From: Ypsolopha sequella
Taxonomy: Eukaryota > Arthropoda > Insecta > Lepidoptera > Ypsolophidae
Assembly (NCBI GenBank): GCA_934047225.1
Contig: OW204011.1
Coordinates: 14,272,339 to 14,336,338, forward strand
DNA: 64,000 nt
Direction: 5' to 3'
Positions 1 through 12,300 of the stretch are shown piece after piece. Each line of letters begins with the position of its first letter. The first letter of the stretch is position 1. The notes under the pieces were generated by a model. That model searched no databases and was not told the origin of the DNA. It was given only the letters and a program-made list of their open reading frames with translations. The position numbers and the translations under genes are program-made.

Positions 1-2
1 TT

Positions 3-1355
3 CATGCGATTTTTAACATTGAAATAATAGCTAAAGAATGTTCTACTGCATTAAGAAATATTATCGATACTTTAAATCGAAATCTTAGAGCTTTAAAGAC
101 GCTTAAATTACCCACGGAGCACTGGGATGTACTTATTATACATATCATTTCAACGAAGCTAGATTCCGTTACAAGTCGTGAGTGGGAAACTTACCGTAAT
201 ACCCTGAAAGACCTACCTACACTCGACAACCTTATCGAATTCTTAAAGAACCGGTCTGATTTGTTGGAAACCATGGAGGAAGCCCACGTGAAACGTAGAC
301 ACAGTGACGTCACATATAATCGTCACAAGTCGTTAGTCGTAAGCTCTGCCTCCCAATCACATTCTCAATCTTCTGCCGCAAACAAATCATTTGTTTGCCC
401 ATTATGTAAAAATAACCATGCGATATATCGTTGTTCAAAATTCAAAGCGTTTACGTTAGAAACTAAAATTCAAAAGGCTAAAATCCTTAAATTATGCCTG
501 AACTGTCTGCGTCAAGGACATACAGCTAGTAACTGCAGAATAGGGCCGTGCCGGTTATGCAATAAATACATAAATAGTTTGTTACATAATCATGACTCAC
601 CTTTACCCATACTTACCACGCAGCCTGCCAACAATGTAGTCCTGTGTGCTGCATCACCGCCGCCGCCGTCGTCGTTGCAGATGTTGTCACCGCAGATACA
701 ATCTGAAACTCAAACCACTCAAACTGTTAGTAACGCTTCAAATAATAATATCGCTTTATCAGCTATACATAAAAGCTGTGTTCTGTTATCTACAGCTTTA
801 ATACAAGTCAAGGACCTTGATGGTAAAAATCATACAATACGTACCCTCCTAGATAATGGGTCGACTTCCAGCTTCATTTCAGAGAGCTTATGTGCAAAGC
901 TCAAACTGCCAACCTCTTCAACATCATCATTAGTTGAAGGATTGAATTCCCAAACTTCTCGTTTGTCTAAAAACTGTGATGTCATGATATCATCACTTCT
1001 TAATTCATACAAAGAAAATGTTCAATGCTTTGTTGTTCCTCGTATCACACAGATGTTGCCTACCGTGCAAGTGGATTATGAGTCATTAAACATACCAAAA
1101 CACGTAACTTTAGCTGATCCAACTTTTTACTGCCCATCTGAAGTAGATATGCTTCTCGGAGCTGACATCTTCTGGAGCGTACTTAGCTCTAGAAATATTT
1201 CATTAGGCAAAAACAAACCAGTTTTGAGTAAAACCAAATTTGGTTGGTTGATTTCCGGTATTGCACAGACACAACAAGCTTCTAATACAGTCCATTGCAA
1301 TCATGCTTTATTATCACATGATGATCATATTGACGGACAACTTATTAAAAAATAG
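3..1355 (+). pseudogene. BEL/Pao Gag and protease fragment, truncated
   Basis: The frame is open from the window edge, so the ORF is cut by the window rather than starting at the ATG at 261. Upstream of it reads a BEL-type Gag core including HWDVLIIHIISTKLDS. Then come zinc knuckles (C-x2-C-x4-H-x4-C at 393-440 and two further C/H clusters near 495-590). An aspartic protease follows with LLDNGSTSSF near 847-876. The reading ends at a stop just past 1350, and reverse transcriptase and RNase H, which should follow, are absent. The next coding segment starts in another frame with sequence upstream of integrase. This is an internal deletion, so the copy is dead. Confidence 0.88.
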
Positions 1356-1989
1356 TAAATACTTACCTGCTAAAAACAAATTAATAAACTTAAATCCGTT
1401 TTTTGACACCAGCAACAATTTGATGCGAGTTGGGGGCAGGTTATACAACTCTTTTTATGATTATGATGCAAAACATCCTGTCCTGCTTCACTCGTCACAT
1501 CACATTGCTACATTGATTTTTCGACATTATCATACATTGCTGATGCATTCTGGTCCACAACTGTTATTAGCAACCATCCGACATAAGTTTTGGATTGTTG
1601 GTGGTAGAAATCTGGCCAGAAAAATAGTACATGCGTGCGTTAAATGCTGTCGTTTTTCAGGTAAGGCTAGACAGCCGATAATGGGCAATCTCCCTGAACA
1701 ACGTTTGCATGCCGATTTCCCATTCTCAAATACAATGGTAGATTATGGCGGACCAGTCATGATTTTGAACCGAAAGGGTAGGGGTAGTAAATTAATTAAA
1801 TCATATTTATGCATATTTGTATGCTTAGCAACAAAGGCAGTACACATAGAGCTTGTTACCGATCTGAGTAGTGAGACCTATTTAGCCGCCTTAAATAGAT
1901 TCATAGCTCGCAGAGGCAAGCCCGCAACATCTTCTCGGACAACGGGACGGCTTTTGTGGGCGCTTGCAATGAATTATCAAAATTTTTAA
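1303..1989 (+). pseudogene. BEL/Pao integrase, N-terminal part
   Basis: Retroelement integrase segment beginning inside the deletion junction. It shows the H-H-C-C zinc region (FRHYHTLLMHSG, then ACVKCCRFSGKARQ) and the start of the catalytic core (DYGGPVMI, KAVHIELVTDL). The frame breaks near 1925-1935 within the segment that should carry the second catalytic Asp, and continues in another frame at 1956. Same element as the Gag/PR fragment to the left. Confidence 0.88.
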
Positions 1990-2657
1990 AACTTAATTCA
2001 GATAATATAACCGGGAAAGCATCAAACATAGCCATTAACTTTAGGTTCTCGCCTGTGTATAGTCCGCATTTCAATGGATTAATTGAGAGTGCAGTAAAGT
2101 CCGTGAAACATCACTTAAAGCGAATAGTTTCTCTAGCGAATTTAACGTATGAGGAAATGAATACAGTTCTAACACAAATCGAGGCCATTTTGAACTCAAG
2201 ACCTCTCACTCCTATGTCATCTGATCCTTCAGATCTTATAGCTCTCACCCCATCCCACTTCTTAATTGGACGAACGTTAACGTCACTACCGTCACCACAA
2301 GTCGAAGATACTGTCGCCATGCATACTCTCTCACGTTATATGAGAATGCAACAATTAAAGGCCCATTTCTGGAATAGATTTTATAAGGAATACGTTGGAG
2401 AGTTACAGAAAAGACAGAAATGGCAAAAGCAAGGAGAACAGCTTAAGCTTGGAGAAATGGTGCTGATAAAAGACGACCGGCTGCCTCCAAATCAGTGGCT
2501 CCTGGGGCGAGTGACCGCCATACATCCCGGTTCTGATGGTGTGGCCCGTGTGGCCGATGTGATGACCACTTCAGGAACCCTGCGACGAGCTTTCAACCGA
2601 CTGTGTCCGCTGCCAGTGACAGAACAGAACTTCGTTCCTGGGGCGGCAACTTGTTAA
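1956..2657 (+). pseudogene. BEL/Pao integrase, C-terminal part (frameshifted)
   Basis: Continues the integrase after the frameshift. It carries the core end with the catalytic Glu region (YSPHFNGLIESAVKSVKHHL), NSRPLTPMSSDP, SHFLIGRTLTSLP, and the C-terminal domain with PPNQWLLGRV and DGVARVADVMT, typical of BEL/Pao. The stop is at the border of the 3' LTR. Direct left neighbour of the LTR at 2652. Confidence 0.9.
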
Positions 2658-2918
2658 CGCCTTGCATGTGTGCGTACATGACCTACACACATGCACACGG
2701 CGAGATAACGGGTTCCCAGCTCGGCGGCGACGCTGCCGCCATTGCCGGCTGTCACTTCGTTCACTTCACCTTCGCATACGGTACCTGGTGCACACGCACG
2801 ACACAATCCTTTGTAATATCATTTTGTAATATCAATAAATTAGTAAACATCGAAGGAGTTCTTCTTTACCACCGCATTCCACGACCGAGTCTCCACCATA
2901 AACGCCCAGTTCTTAACA
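2652..2918 (+). mobile_element. 3' LTR of the BEL/Pao element
   Basis: Begins TGTTAACG right after a purine-rich tract (GGGGCGGCAAC) and ends near CTTAACA, giving TG...CA ends with short inverted termini (TGTTAA/TTAACA). A fragment of the same LTR recurs inverted at 4617-4758. The right edge is inferred from the terminal motif, not from a second full LTR. Confidence 0.7.
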
Positions 2919-3224
2919 ACAGCTTAATCATTGGTGATATTGGAAATCATTAATTTAATACATTCTTATATGAGACCGGTAAAATATTTTAAATAATAAT
3001 CGCCAAACAAATGTAAATATCACAGTTGTCCCAGTTAGTCTTTTCTTAATGATGCGGTTATTTAGCTATTATTTTTACATTTAAACGTATCTAAGCGTCA
3101 AAATTATTTGAATTAACGTACTGTACTTATTTGTATTGCCATTCAACAATTTTAATTATTTCGTAGATTATCCTATAAAAAATTATCTAAAATCTGCTCC
3201 TGACAAGACGGCCAGATAACATAC

Positions 3225-3394
3225 CTTTGCACACGAATTGTGTAGAATGCGTGCTCAGTATGAGCTTGTCTCGCATGGCAGGCGGCTCGGCGCAGCGAGC
3301 GATGCCGGGCTCCACGTACTCGCCGACCTCCTTCACCCACTCGGAGAGCCAGCGCAGCGAGCAGTCGCAGTACAGGGGATTCGAGCCGAGGGCA
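3225..3394 (-). CDS. slit: slit exon: LRRCT4 cap
   Basis: 170-nt exon, acceptor TTGCGCAG, donor AAAG|GTATGTT. It encodes [29 protein letters not shown] and [13 protein letters not shown], the D4 cap that precedes the EGF repeats in Slit. It is the last slit exon visible; the following intron runs into the BEL/Pao element and leaves the window. Confidence 0.95.
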
Positions 3395-6300
3395 CTGCGC
3401 AAGAGTTAAGACTGTAATGCCTAGTTTACACAGGGAGAGTAGAAAGTCGAGTGCGAGGGTTACAAAGTACTATTACATTACTAGCCAAATAAAAACGATT
3501 GCCAGATGGTGCTAAACATTGTAGCTGGATAGATTTATTATTGTATATGAGGAGCGTTGCTTCAAAGTGTATTTTGTCCACTCATGTGAAATTTAGATGT
3601 TAAAATTGTGATGAAATTGTTCATTGGGAAATTATACGTTTTGAAGCAATAGTCTGTTTTGTCATATAAATTACTATATAAATTACTATATAAATTACTA
3701 TATAGGAAAAAACCGTTTTTGAACCGCCAAATTAATTACTAGCATTAATTAATTTAATTACTGGCATGTAGTTATTGATAGTGTATTTTATCAAGTTTTG
3801 TTTTGAAATAACGCTCCTCATATGGTTAATAATCAAAAGCGATAAAATAACACTAGTTAAATAAATAGTTATGCACATTTCTCTACTACTAACTAGCCTT
3901 AATGTGAACCTAGCTTAATGTCTAGTTCACACGGGTAGAGTACCTACCGAAGATAAAAAGTACAATACATTATTGTACTAAAGATAGTCGCTTGGAAAGT
4001 AAAGTGAAAAGTTGATTCTATTTTACTTCCCCCTCCATCTTCACTCAAATCGTCAAAGAAAAATGTAAATAAAATATATAGCCCAAAAGGGCTTAAATCT
4101 AAATGGTCGAAACCTTCTTCTGTTTACGATTAGTACTGTGACATACTGAGGGCCATTGGGACACGGATTCGCTGAGTTTCATAAAAGTCTGCATGAGTGT
4201 CTTAATGGCTAGTTATGTCACAATTGGACAGGATATTTTATCTAAGACCATTTTTTAATTTGAATAATTTCATGAAAACGTTGAAAAATAGACTTTGTTT
4301 ATGAGTAGTTCTTTGCAATTTCTAGGTATTTAATTGCGCAGACTTTCAGTAATCTGGGGGCACGATAGTGCCCCCCACCAAGACGAGCCAAAGGAAGCGG
4401 GGCACTACGTACCTTTTCTCGATTAGTTATTCAGTTACGTCAATGTTTTTAGGTGGCAGCATTTTAGCAGCTCTTACGGTCTTGATAAAAATTTTACTAT
4501 TATTTGAGCTGCTTGGGCGTCTGCTTGCTCTAGTCTAGGTGAGGATAGCCGTGGTAAAGAAGAACTCCTTCGATGTTAACAAATTTATTAAGATTACAAA
4601 TTATTGTGTCGTGCGTGTGCACCTAGGTACAATATGCGAAGACAGCCGTGACAGCCGGCAATGGCGGCAGCGTCACCGCCGAGCTGGGAACCCGTTATCT
4701 CACCGTGTGCATGTGTGTAGGTAAGTTGCATGTGCGCACACATGCAAGGCATTAACAACTATACTCGTAAATACTCAGCTTTGAGCCTTTATTTTAGAGT
4801 TCCCAATCACCGTTAAAATTTTAGATAAATAACGTACACGTGGGAAATGGACTCCAGATCTCTGAAGACGCCATCTTGGAGAATGGAGATGTTGTTGCCG
4901 TGCAGCGATAACACTCGGAGTTGTGTCAGCCCTCTCAACGCGTCGCGCTAGAAATTAGAACGTCGAATTATATTTAAAAACTAAAAATGCACGGCCTTTT
5001 ACCGGAGGCGTGGTTATAGACAGTTGCGTAGTATAAGTCATTCGTCCGTTTGCGTTCGTGAAAACGCTTTTGAATTTTTAGATACAAGAAAGACAGATGA
5101 CGCTGTATACAAACGCCACCTCGTGACGAGTAGCCGTACCACAATATCACTTGATCACTGACCTACTCTTACCACTGGACAGGACTAGCTGTGAAATCAT
5201 TTTTGTGCTGGTTTACGCCGTTTTAGCGCAAATATACACTAAGAAGAGGAACCAAGAGGATGGGGGTCGGTGGATCTCACTCTGCATTAGGCAGATAACT
5301 TTTTTTTTTTTCTTTATTTTCAAAAATCTTAACCTAGTTACAAAAATGCACAATCAACAAAAACCCATAGGGTTTATCAGTGATTGCGGAGTTCGGTACT
5401 TATATTAAATTATAGTAGCAATAGGCAAGCATCTCACAATCATAGCTAGTGGTGATCGCGGTCGGTCCGCAATCCTTGTGGATGACAGAAGAGTTGCTTA
5501 TTGTAGCTGATAATCTACAGATTGCAATGGTACACAGAATAAGGAAAAAGTGAAAAAAATAAAATAATAATGGTTTTGGCAAAACTACTGGACGTCGCAC
5601 ACAGATGGCGCTACCGCCACCTAGCGGCGAGTTGCTGAACTACGTTATTAGTTGCATTGACAGTCTAAGTAGATGTCGCTAGGAGCACTAACCTGCACAC
5701 ATCTCAGCTTGTTGTAGCTCACGATGAGAGTGGATAACTTGCTGAGACCGTCGAAGGTATCGTTGGCAAGAACGGTGAGCTTGTTATTGGAGATGTCCAG
5801 CCGCGTCAGCTGGGTGAGATGCCGGACTTGGGCGGCCGACACGCTGGTTATGTCGTTCGATTCCAGGTAGCTGGTGATTGGGAAATAATGTGATAAGATT
5901 TAAACGAAAACTGCATTCACCTTATTGTCCCGAAACGAATCCCCGAGAGAGTATCAGAGGTGTTCCCAAGTGTGAAGTGAAATGCAAGTCACAGTGCGCA
6001 CTTGGCACACCAGCTTTTCACCGAGGAGAGGTCAGAGTGTGAGTAGGACAAATCCCGAAAACAGGGTTACGTCTTACGTTCACAAATTTCGTTAATGTGT
6101 TATATGCAGCGAAAGGTACTAAAGAAAAATATTAAAACATTTTTTACTTGAATATATTGAAAATTTGCTTAATTAAATATCTACATATAGCAATGTACAA
6201 TTTTTACATAGCAAGATTTTCTGAACGTCAAAAGCGGACGTTTTTAGCAAAAGTTACAATTTTAGCTCTTTGGAGACGTTGTCTATGAAAACTTTGCTAT

Positions 6301-9300
6301 GTAAAAATAGCTCATTGCAGTTTCTAGATATTTAATTGAGCAGACTTTCAATCATTATTCTGGTAAGTAAGTAATGACTGTTTCGAAATAGATAACACAG
6401 TTAAGACTCACTATGATTTATGCGAGAAAAACTCGACGTTTCGGTCAACTTAAGAGTGACCTTCATCAGGGTTCGCGAGGTGCTACGGCGCGTGCGACAC
6501 CGTCACGAGGACTGACTGTGTCACTGTGACTTTGTCACGAGAACGGACTGACGGTGTCGCACGCGCCGTAGCACCTCGCGAACCCTGATGAAGGTCACTC
6601 TTAAGTTGAGCGAAACGTCGAGTTTTTCTCGCATAAATAATAGTGAGTCTTAGGTGGGTTATCTATTTTGTTATGAAGGACACTCACCCTAATTTTAGTG
6701 ATATAATGATTGTTTTTCTAAAGTGGTAGCACTTTTGCAGCATAAAGCACCTTAATGATAACACAATAGCTACGTTCTGACATACCGACTGACACACCGG
6801 TTACTCGGTTTAATACAGAGACACATAATAGTAGTTTATGTTACAAGGGCGAAAAGGAATAAATTACGAGGACGGGTAATTATTGGTCTTACGCCCGTGT
6901 ATCATACTACGTTTTTCAGTGCATAGTGTGAGGAAATAAAACAAATATAATTTTGTGAACTTTAAATTGTAATTGGCTCAAAAGGACTGTATCCAGAGCG
7001 GTTAAACAGTGGAAAAAAAAGTATGACATTTATGGTACACAGGAAAGGCTGCTGGTTAGCCAACCATTGTAAACAAATAAAAAAATAATAATAATAAAGC
7101 CCTAGGGAAAAATAATCGACTTTCTGTTCGGTTTTGATGCATAAAAAGTGGGCCTTTACGAGCACTTTCATTGAAAAGGTAATTTATGTTAGCGTGCGGC
7201 TTTCCATAGAGCTTAGCATTCCAGAATGGGTATAAACTTTTTGAGTCTAACTCACAGCTCGGTGGTGTGTCGCGGGATGTTGGCGGGGAGGGCAGCGAGG
7301 CCGGCGCGGGAGCAGCGCACTACGGTGCCGGCGCATGAGCACCCACGAGGGCAGTAGTCCGCCGCCAGGCAGCCCACGTCCTCCGCTGTAACATTGTACT
7401 AGTAAAGTATTCGTGCAAAAATTTTTGCAGGGCTCTAGGGATCGATAATTAAAGACCGTTAAATCAAATCAAAAAATACTTATTTCAGGCAGGGCCCATA
7501 ATTACAGATAACGAAATTTAAAACATATAAATACCTATATATAGCAGGATGAAAACATTCACAATAAGTCCAATCCCCACTGCCGGAGCCCTGTTTCTAC
7601 CCACCTACATGTAGACCTACCTAGTGCGCCAAGATTGGCGAATCCCATTTGTCCAACAATGTGCATATGATGACATTGGTACTGCCGCGGATGCGAAAGG
7701 CACAGCGTTTCCTAAGAATCGCACGAAATCCATCGATCCTTGCATCCGCAAACATTCCTGAGGCACTACAATACCGCGGCAGACCCATCACCACCCTGAA
7801 CACGTTGTTGTACTGGACGCGCAGGGCGCTGTATGCCCTCTGCGTATAGCTGACCCACAGGCTGCTCGTGTAGAAAAAATGGCAGTATGCCCTGAATATG
7901 CTCATATAACAAATATTTCAAAATTAAATTTACATAAAATTGCCAGCGGTTGCAGCCGCGCGATTGTTAATAATGCTTATGTCTCTAGGGAACTGTCTAT
8001 CCCTAGACAAGAAACTATATAACATACCGCCATCAATTGGTCCTAGGCATGGTGGGCCACTTGTCTGTTTGAGAGCTGTTCTTTTACTCTCCTTGGAATC
8101 TTGTGGTAACTCACCGGTACACTTGAAGTCAGTAGCAGCGAGGTCCCTCACAGCGGCGGCGGCGAGCGGAGCTGGGGTCGCGCAGCTAGCTCGTGATTCC
8201 CCCTTCCCCCGCAGCCAGGGGGCAAGCCATGCGATGTGGCACGAGCAGTGGAGGGGGTTGCTCTCCAAGTTCCTAAAGATACGGAACAATTATTATCATC
8301 TAAGTTATTTAAATTGACAGTTTTTTTTTTATTTGTCCATGTTTTTATCTTGCATCAGTCCTTACTTGGACTAGGGTGTCCCAAATTTTCATCTTTTTCT
8401 AATTTACCACTGTTTACCAATGTGTTCCCTACGCTGGCCTGTGACAAAATATAGAAAGACAAAAACCAGCCAAGTGCGAATCGGACTCGCGCACGAAGGG
8501 TTCCGTACCATTATCTATAAAAACGGCAAACAAAAAACATGTCTGTTGTATGGGAGCCCCGATAAATTTTTGTTTTATTCTGTTTTTTAGTATTTGTTGT
8601 TATAGCGGCAACAGAAATACATCATCTATGAAAATTTCAACTGTCTAACTATCACGGTTCATGAGATACAGCCTGAACCCAAAACAATGTGGGCCACCAT
8701 AATATCTTTGGTCGTCTCTGTACATTGAATATTTTAACAACATTTTATTAGTATTATAGTACTAAAGCCAAAACTACGTATACATTTTTACATATTTACA
8801 ATATTTATTTATTTATTTCGGATACAAACAGTCTTCTATAAACATTGTTTAGTTACATTAATAAGTTACTATTGGACTTGGAGATCCAGTTATTTATATA
8901 AATTGGTAATAAGATCTCAATATTTGACTGTCTCTTCCACTTTCACTCGAGAACCACTCAAAGTATTTGGATGCGGTCTTTTTTATTATCATTTAAGTGA
9001 CCGTGGTCAGCATATAAGCTTATAGCTGTTGATAAAATAACCGCCTAGCTGAAAAGTGTCGATAATTGAAAGACACTACTACAAAAGCCGCTCACAAAAG
9101 CTAGTATATAAAAAGTGGTACGCACAGAGTGGAGAGTGCTGTGAGATGATCAAAGGCTCCAGGAGTGATGCAGGTTATCTTGTTGTTCGTCAGCGACCTG
9201 AAATATCACAAAATTATATATACTGGGTGTTAAGGCGCTACGTAAAAGTTTTAGCGTCCCTGTTACTCCATATGCGAAAAAACCCTCAGTGCGAATGGGA

Positions 9301-12300
9301 TAGATTCGTGGAAAAGTAGCAAAAAGTCTGTTTTTTATTAATACAGAATGTACCAAGCTATTTTGTTAAAAAGATTTTCAAGGAGACTTTTACAAATACA
9401 TAATATCCACATTTTGAATGCAATTTTACAATTAAATTAATTAGGATTTCAGAATTACAGGAAAAAATTAAACAATTTAGAGGTCTTTTCGGAATTAAAT
9501 TCTATCAAGAAAATTTCATCCAATCGCGTTTTCCTTCAGTGAGAATCTTGATCAAATACTCAATAAACATTTACCCAAAAATGAAATACGTAGATGACGT
9601 TATAGTGGAGTAAATGGATTCGAAAAAACCCAATTTTTTTTTGGTATCGCATTAAGATGAAGTTGCGAAAGCCGGAAACTGGCGATAGTACTCATCCATA
9701 CGAACAACCTTTACTATGGAGCCAACCCTCGAACCGTGAAAAATCAGCTGTTCCATAGAACAGTGACACAGCTCCCCGACCAAAATGTATGAAGCAACTG
9801 TTTTTCTTTTCTCGATTTTTCAAATGTTTTTACGAAAAGTTGTTCGTACAGACTAGTGCTATTGCCAATTTCCGGCTTCGACAACTTCATCTGAGCACCC
9901 CGTTCTTCGGGAACAAATACACGCTTTTCCTTACTTGTCATCATTCACCGTTCAGCAAATGGTAAGTAAGAACAAATACTATGCACATAAATTCCGAAAA
10001 ACTCATTGGTGCATGCCCTACCGGGGATCGAAACTGGATCTCAAGATTGAGAGGCTAGCGTTTTACCCCCGGGCTACCGCTGATTTTCCTGCCCTGTACT
10101 GGTGAACTGTAAAGTCTGATAGACTCACAAGGTAGCTAAGCTGTGCAGACCGAAGAACATCTTGTCTCCAACAGCCTGCAGCAGGTTGCCGTCCAGTAGA
10201 AGCTCCTGGATGCTGGCTGCTCCGTCGAACGCGTTGTCCTCTATCACTGTTATCCCTGCAATTTGATATATAATTAAAAGGTTAAATCCAAAAAATATTT
10301 ATATACACGCCTAACGATATACCGTTACCATCACCTGATGAGCACCAAGCGACCAGATGTAACCAGGACCAGGTCCTTAGCTGAATATCTAATAGTCCGC
10401 ATTATAAAATCATTCCATCCACCTCTGACTGATATTCAGCTAAGGACCTAGGAGTTGTCGTACATCTGGTCGCTTGGTGCTCATTACGGCCCTGGACTAA
10501 ACAGACAACACTGACTTACAGACAGACTAAACTTATACAAAAACATAACAAACGCCCTGACTCATTTTGTGAATTCGTGAATTTGTGAATTCGTGTTAGT
10601 TAAAACAAATATTATGCTATCTGATAACTCATGAAATTGAAAGGTATTACTTTTTCAGTCTATATTTAAAAATGCCAAGTGTATTACAGTCTCTGATGTT
10701 TTGGGGAAGCGAATTCCGTAATCTGATAGCCACGACGGTGAAGGACTGGCAGAATGCACACGATTTTTGCACAGGAGTTTTAAGAAGAGAGACAGAACGT
10801 GCACGAGCCGGCTTGTCTATTATAGATATTCCATATAAAAATATTTTGTTTTTAAAATCTACGCGGGGTCGAGTTTTTACATGTAGTTCAGGTAGTTAAA
10901 AAGGGAAGGGGGTACAAAAAGTGGGGAGAAAAAAAAGGGGGTACAAAAGGTGGGAATAAAAAATCGAGGGTACAAAAAGTGGGGAGAAAAAAGGGACGGG
11001 CCAAAAAGTGGGGGTAGAAAAAAATTGGGAGGGGAAGACAAAAAGTGGGAGAGGCAGATAAAATGTGGGGGAGACAAAAAGTAGGGGGGAGATAAAGAGT
11101 GGGAGCTCTTACCGTTATTTCTAAGGTCCAGTTTGGTGAGATCTGGCAGACGGCCGTACAGTCCGTCAGAGTTGATTTGACCGAGGTTGTTGTCCGACAT
11201 TATCCTACAAAAACAAGTGTTAAAGTTTGTTTGATTCAGCATTTTACTATCCAGGATTTTGATATCGAAAGCTTATTTTCACTATTATTGAAACTATCAT
11301 ACTTTCTCTTCTGTTAAGGCGACTATCCTGCTGAAATTCTGAAATTTGACATTTTTGAATGTCCAATTCGTCGCATGTTTGGCGATTTGGGAAATTAAAA
11401 CTCTGCATACACATATATTGATCGTTAATCTCAGGTACCATCTCCAGCATTTTTATATATTTATCATTTTATAGCTATAGTAGGTACTTAACTACAAAAC
11501 ATGAAAAAAATATATTGTTTGTCACCCTTTTCTCGTCAAATACGGGATAAAATGCAGAACTAATCTCAAAATAATATGTATTTACGAGTAAGTATTGAAA
11601 TTTGGTCCCGAATATTTGGCGATTCGGCCTAAAGCGCAGCCGAATTAATCGCCGATGATTCCGAAATTATTTTCTTTTTGTTTTGCTTTTATTTTTAGTT
11701 AGAATGTAGTTAGCATAATTGTAAATAACCTGTTTTTAATTTTTATGTTAAATTCTAAACTGACTGACTGACTAACACTAATACTGCCTAACTTTTTGCG
11801 AAAACCATAAATCTTGGAAAAAATTACTGTCGGTACCCACGAGTCAAGCTTGCTTAGTCTGGGGCCACAAGAATACTCTATTTGTAAAATATGTAAAATA
11901 CTTTATATTTAGGTTTTTTTCTTAGTAATTAAGTTTTTATTGTAAGAATCTTTGTTCGTATTTGGTAAATAAATAATTTTGAATTTGAATAAATATTTGG
12001 CCCTTCGGCCTAAAGCGCCGCCGAATATTCGGTATTCGGTATTCGGCCAAATCACTATTCGTTGTATGTCTAATAAAAATATTGCAAAGTTACCTCTAAA
12101 CGGTAAAATAATCCGCTAGTATACAATAAATATTTGGTCCTTACATAATGAATTTGGTGTTTTATATGGAAAAAGTAAAACAAAAATATATATATGAAAT
12201 GATATACCTATTTAATCAATTTAAGTATGTACCATTATAACCTATGCACTTTCGCCAATTTTATAGGGAGTTCATTGATTCTATTGCTGAAAAAATTGTG

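Noticed and set aside
7619..7905. Possible slit exon in the intron between 7385 and 8115
   Set aside because: Sequence is LINE reverse-transcriptase tail ([15 protein letters not shown]), and exons on both sides already join in phase.
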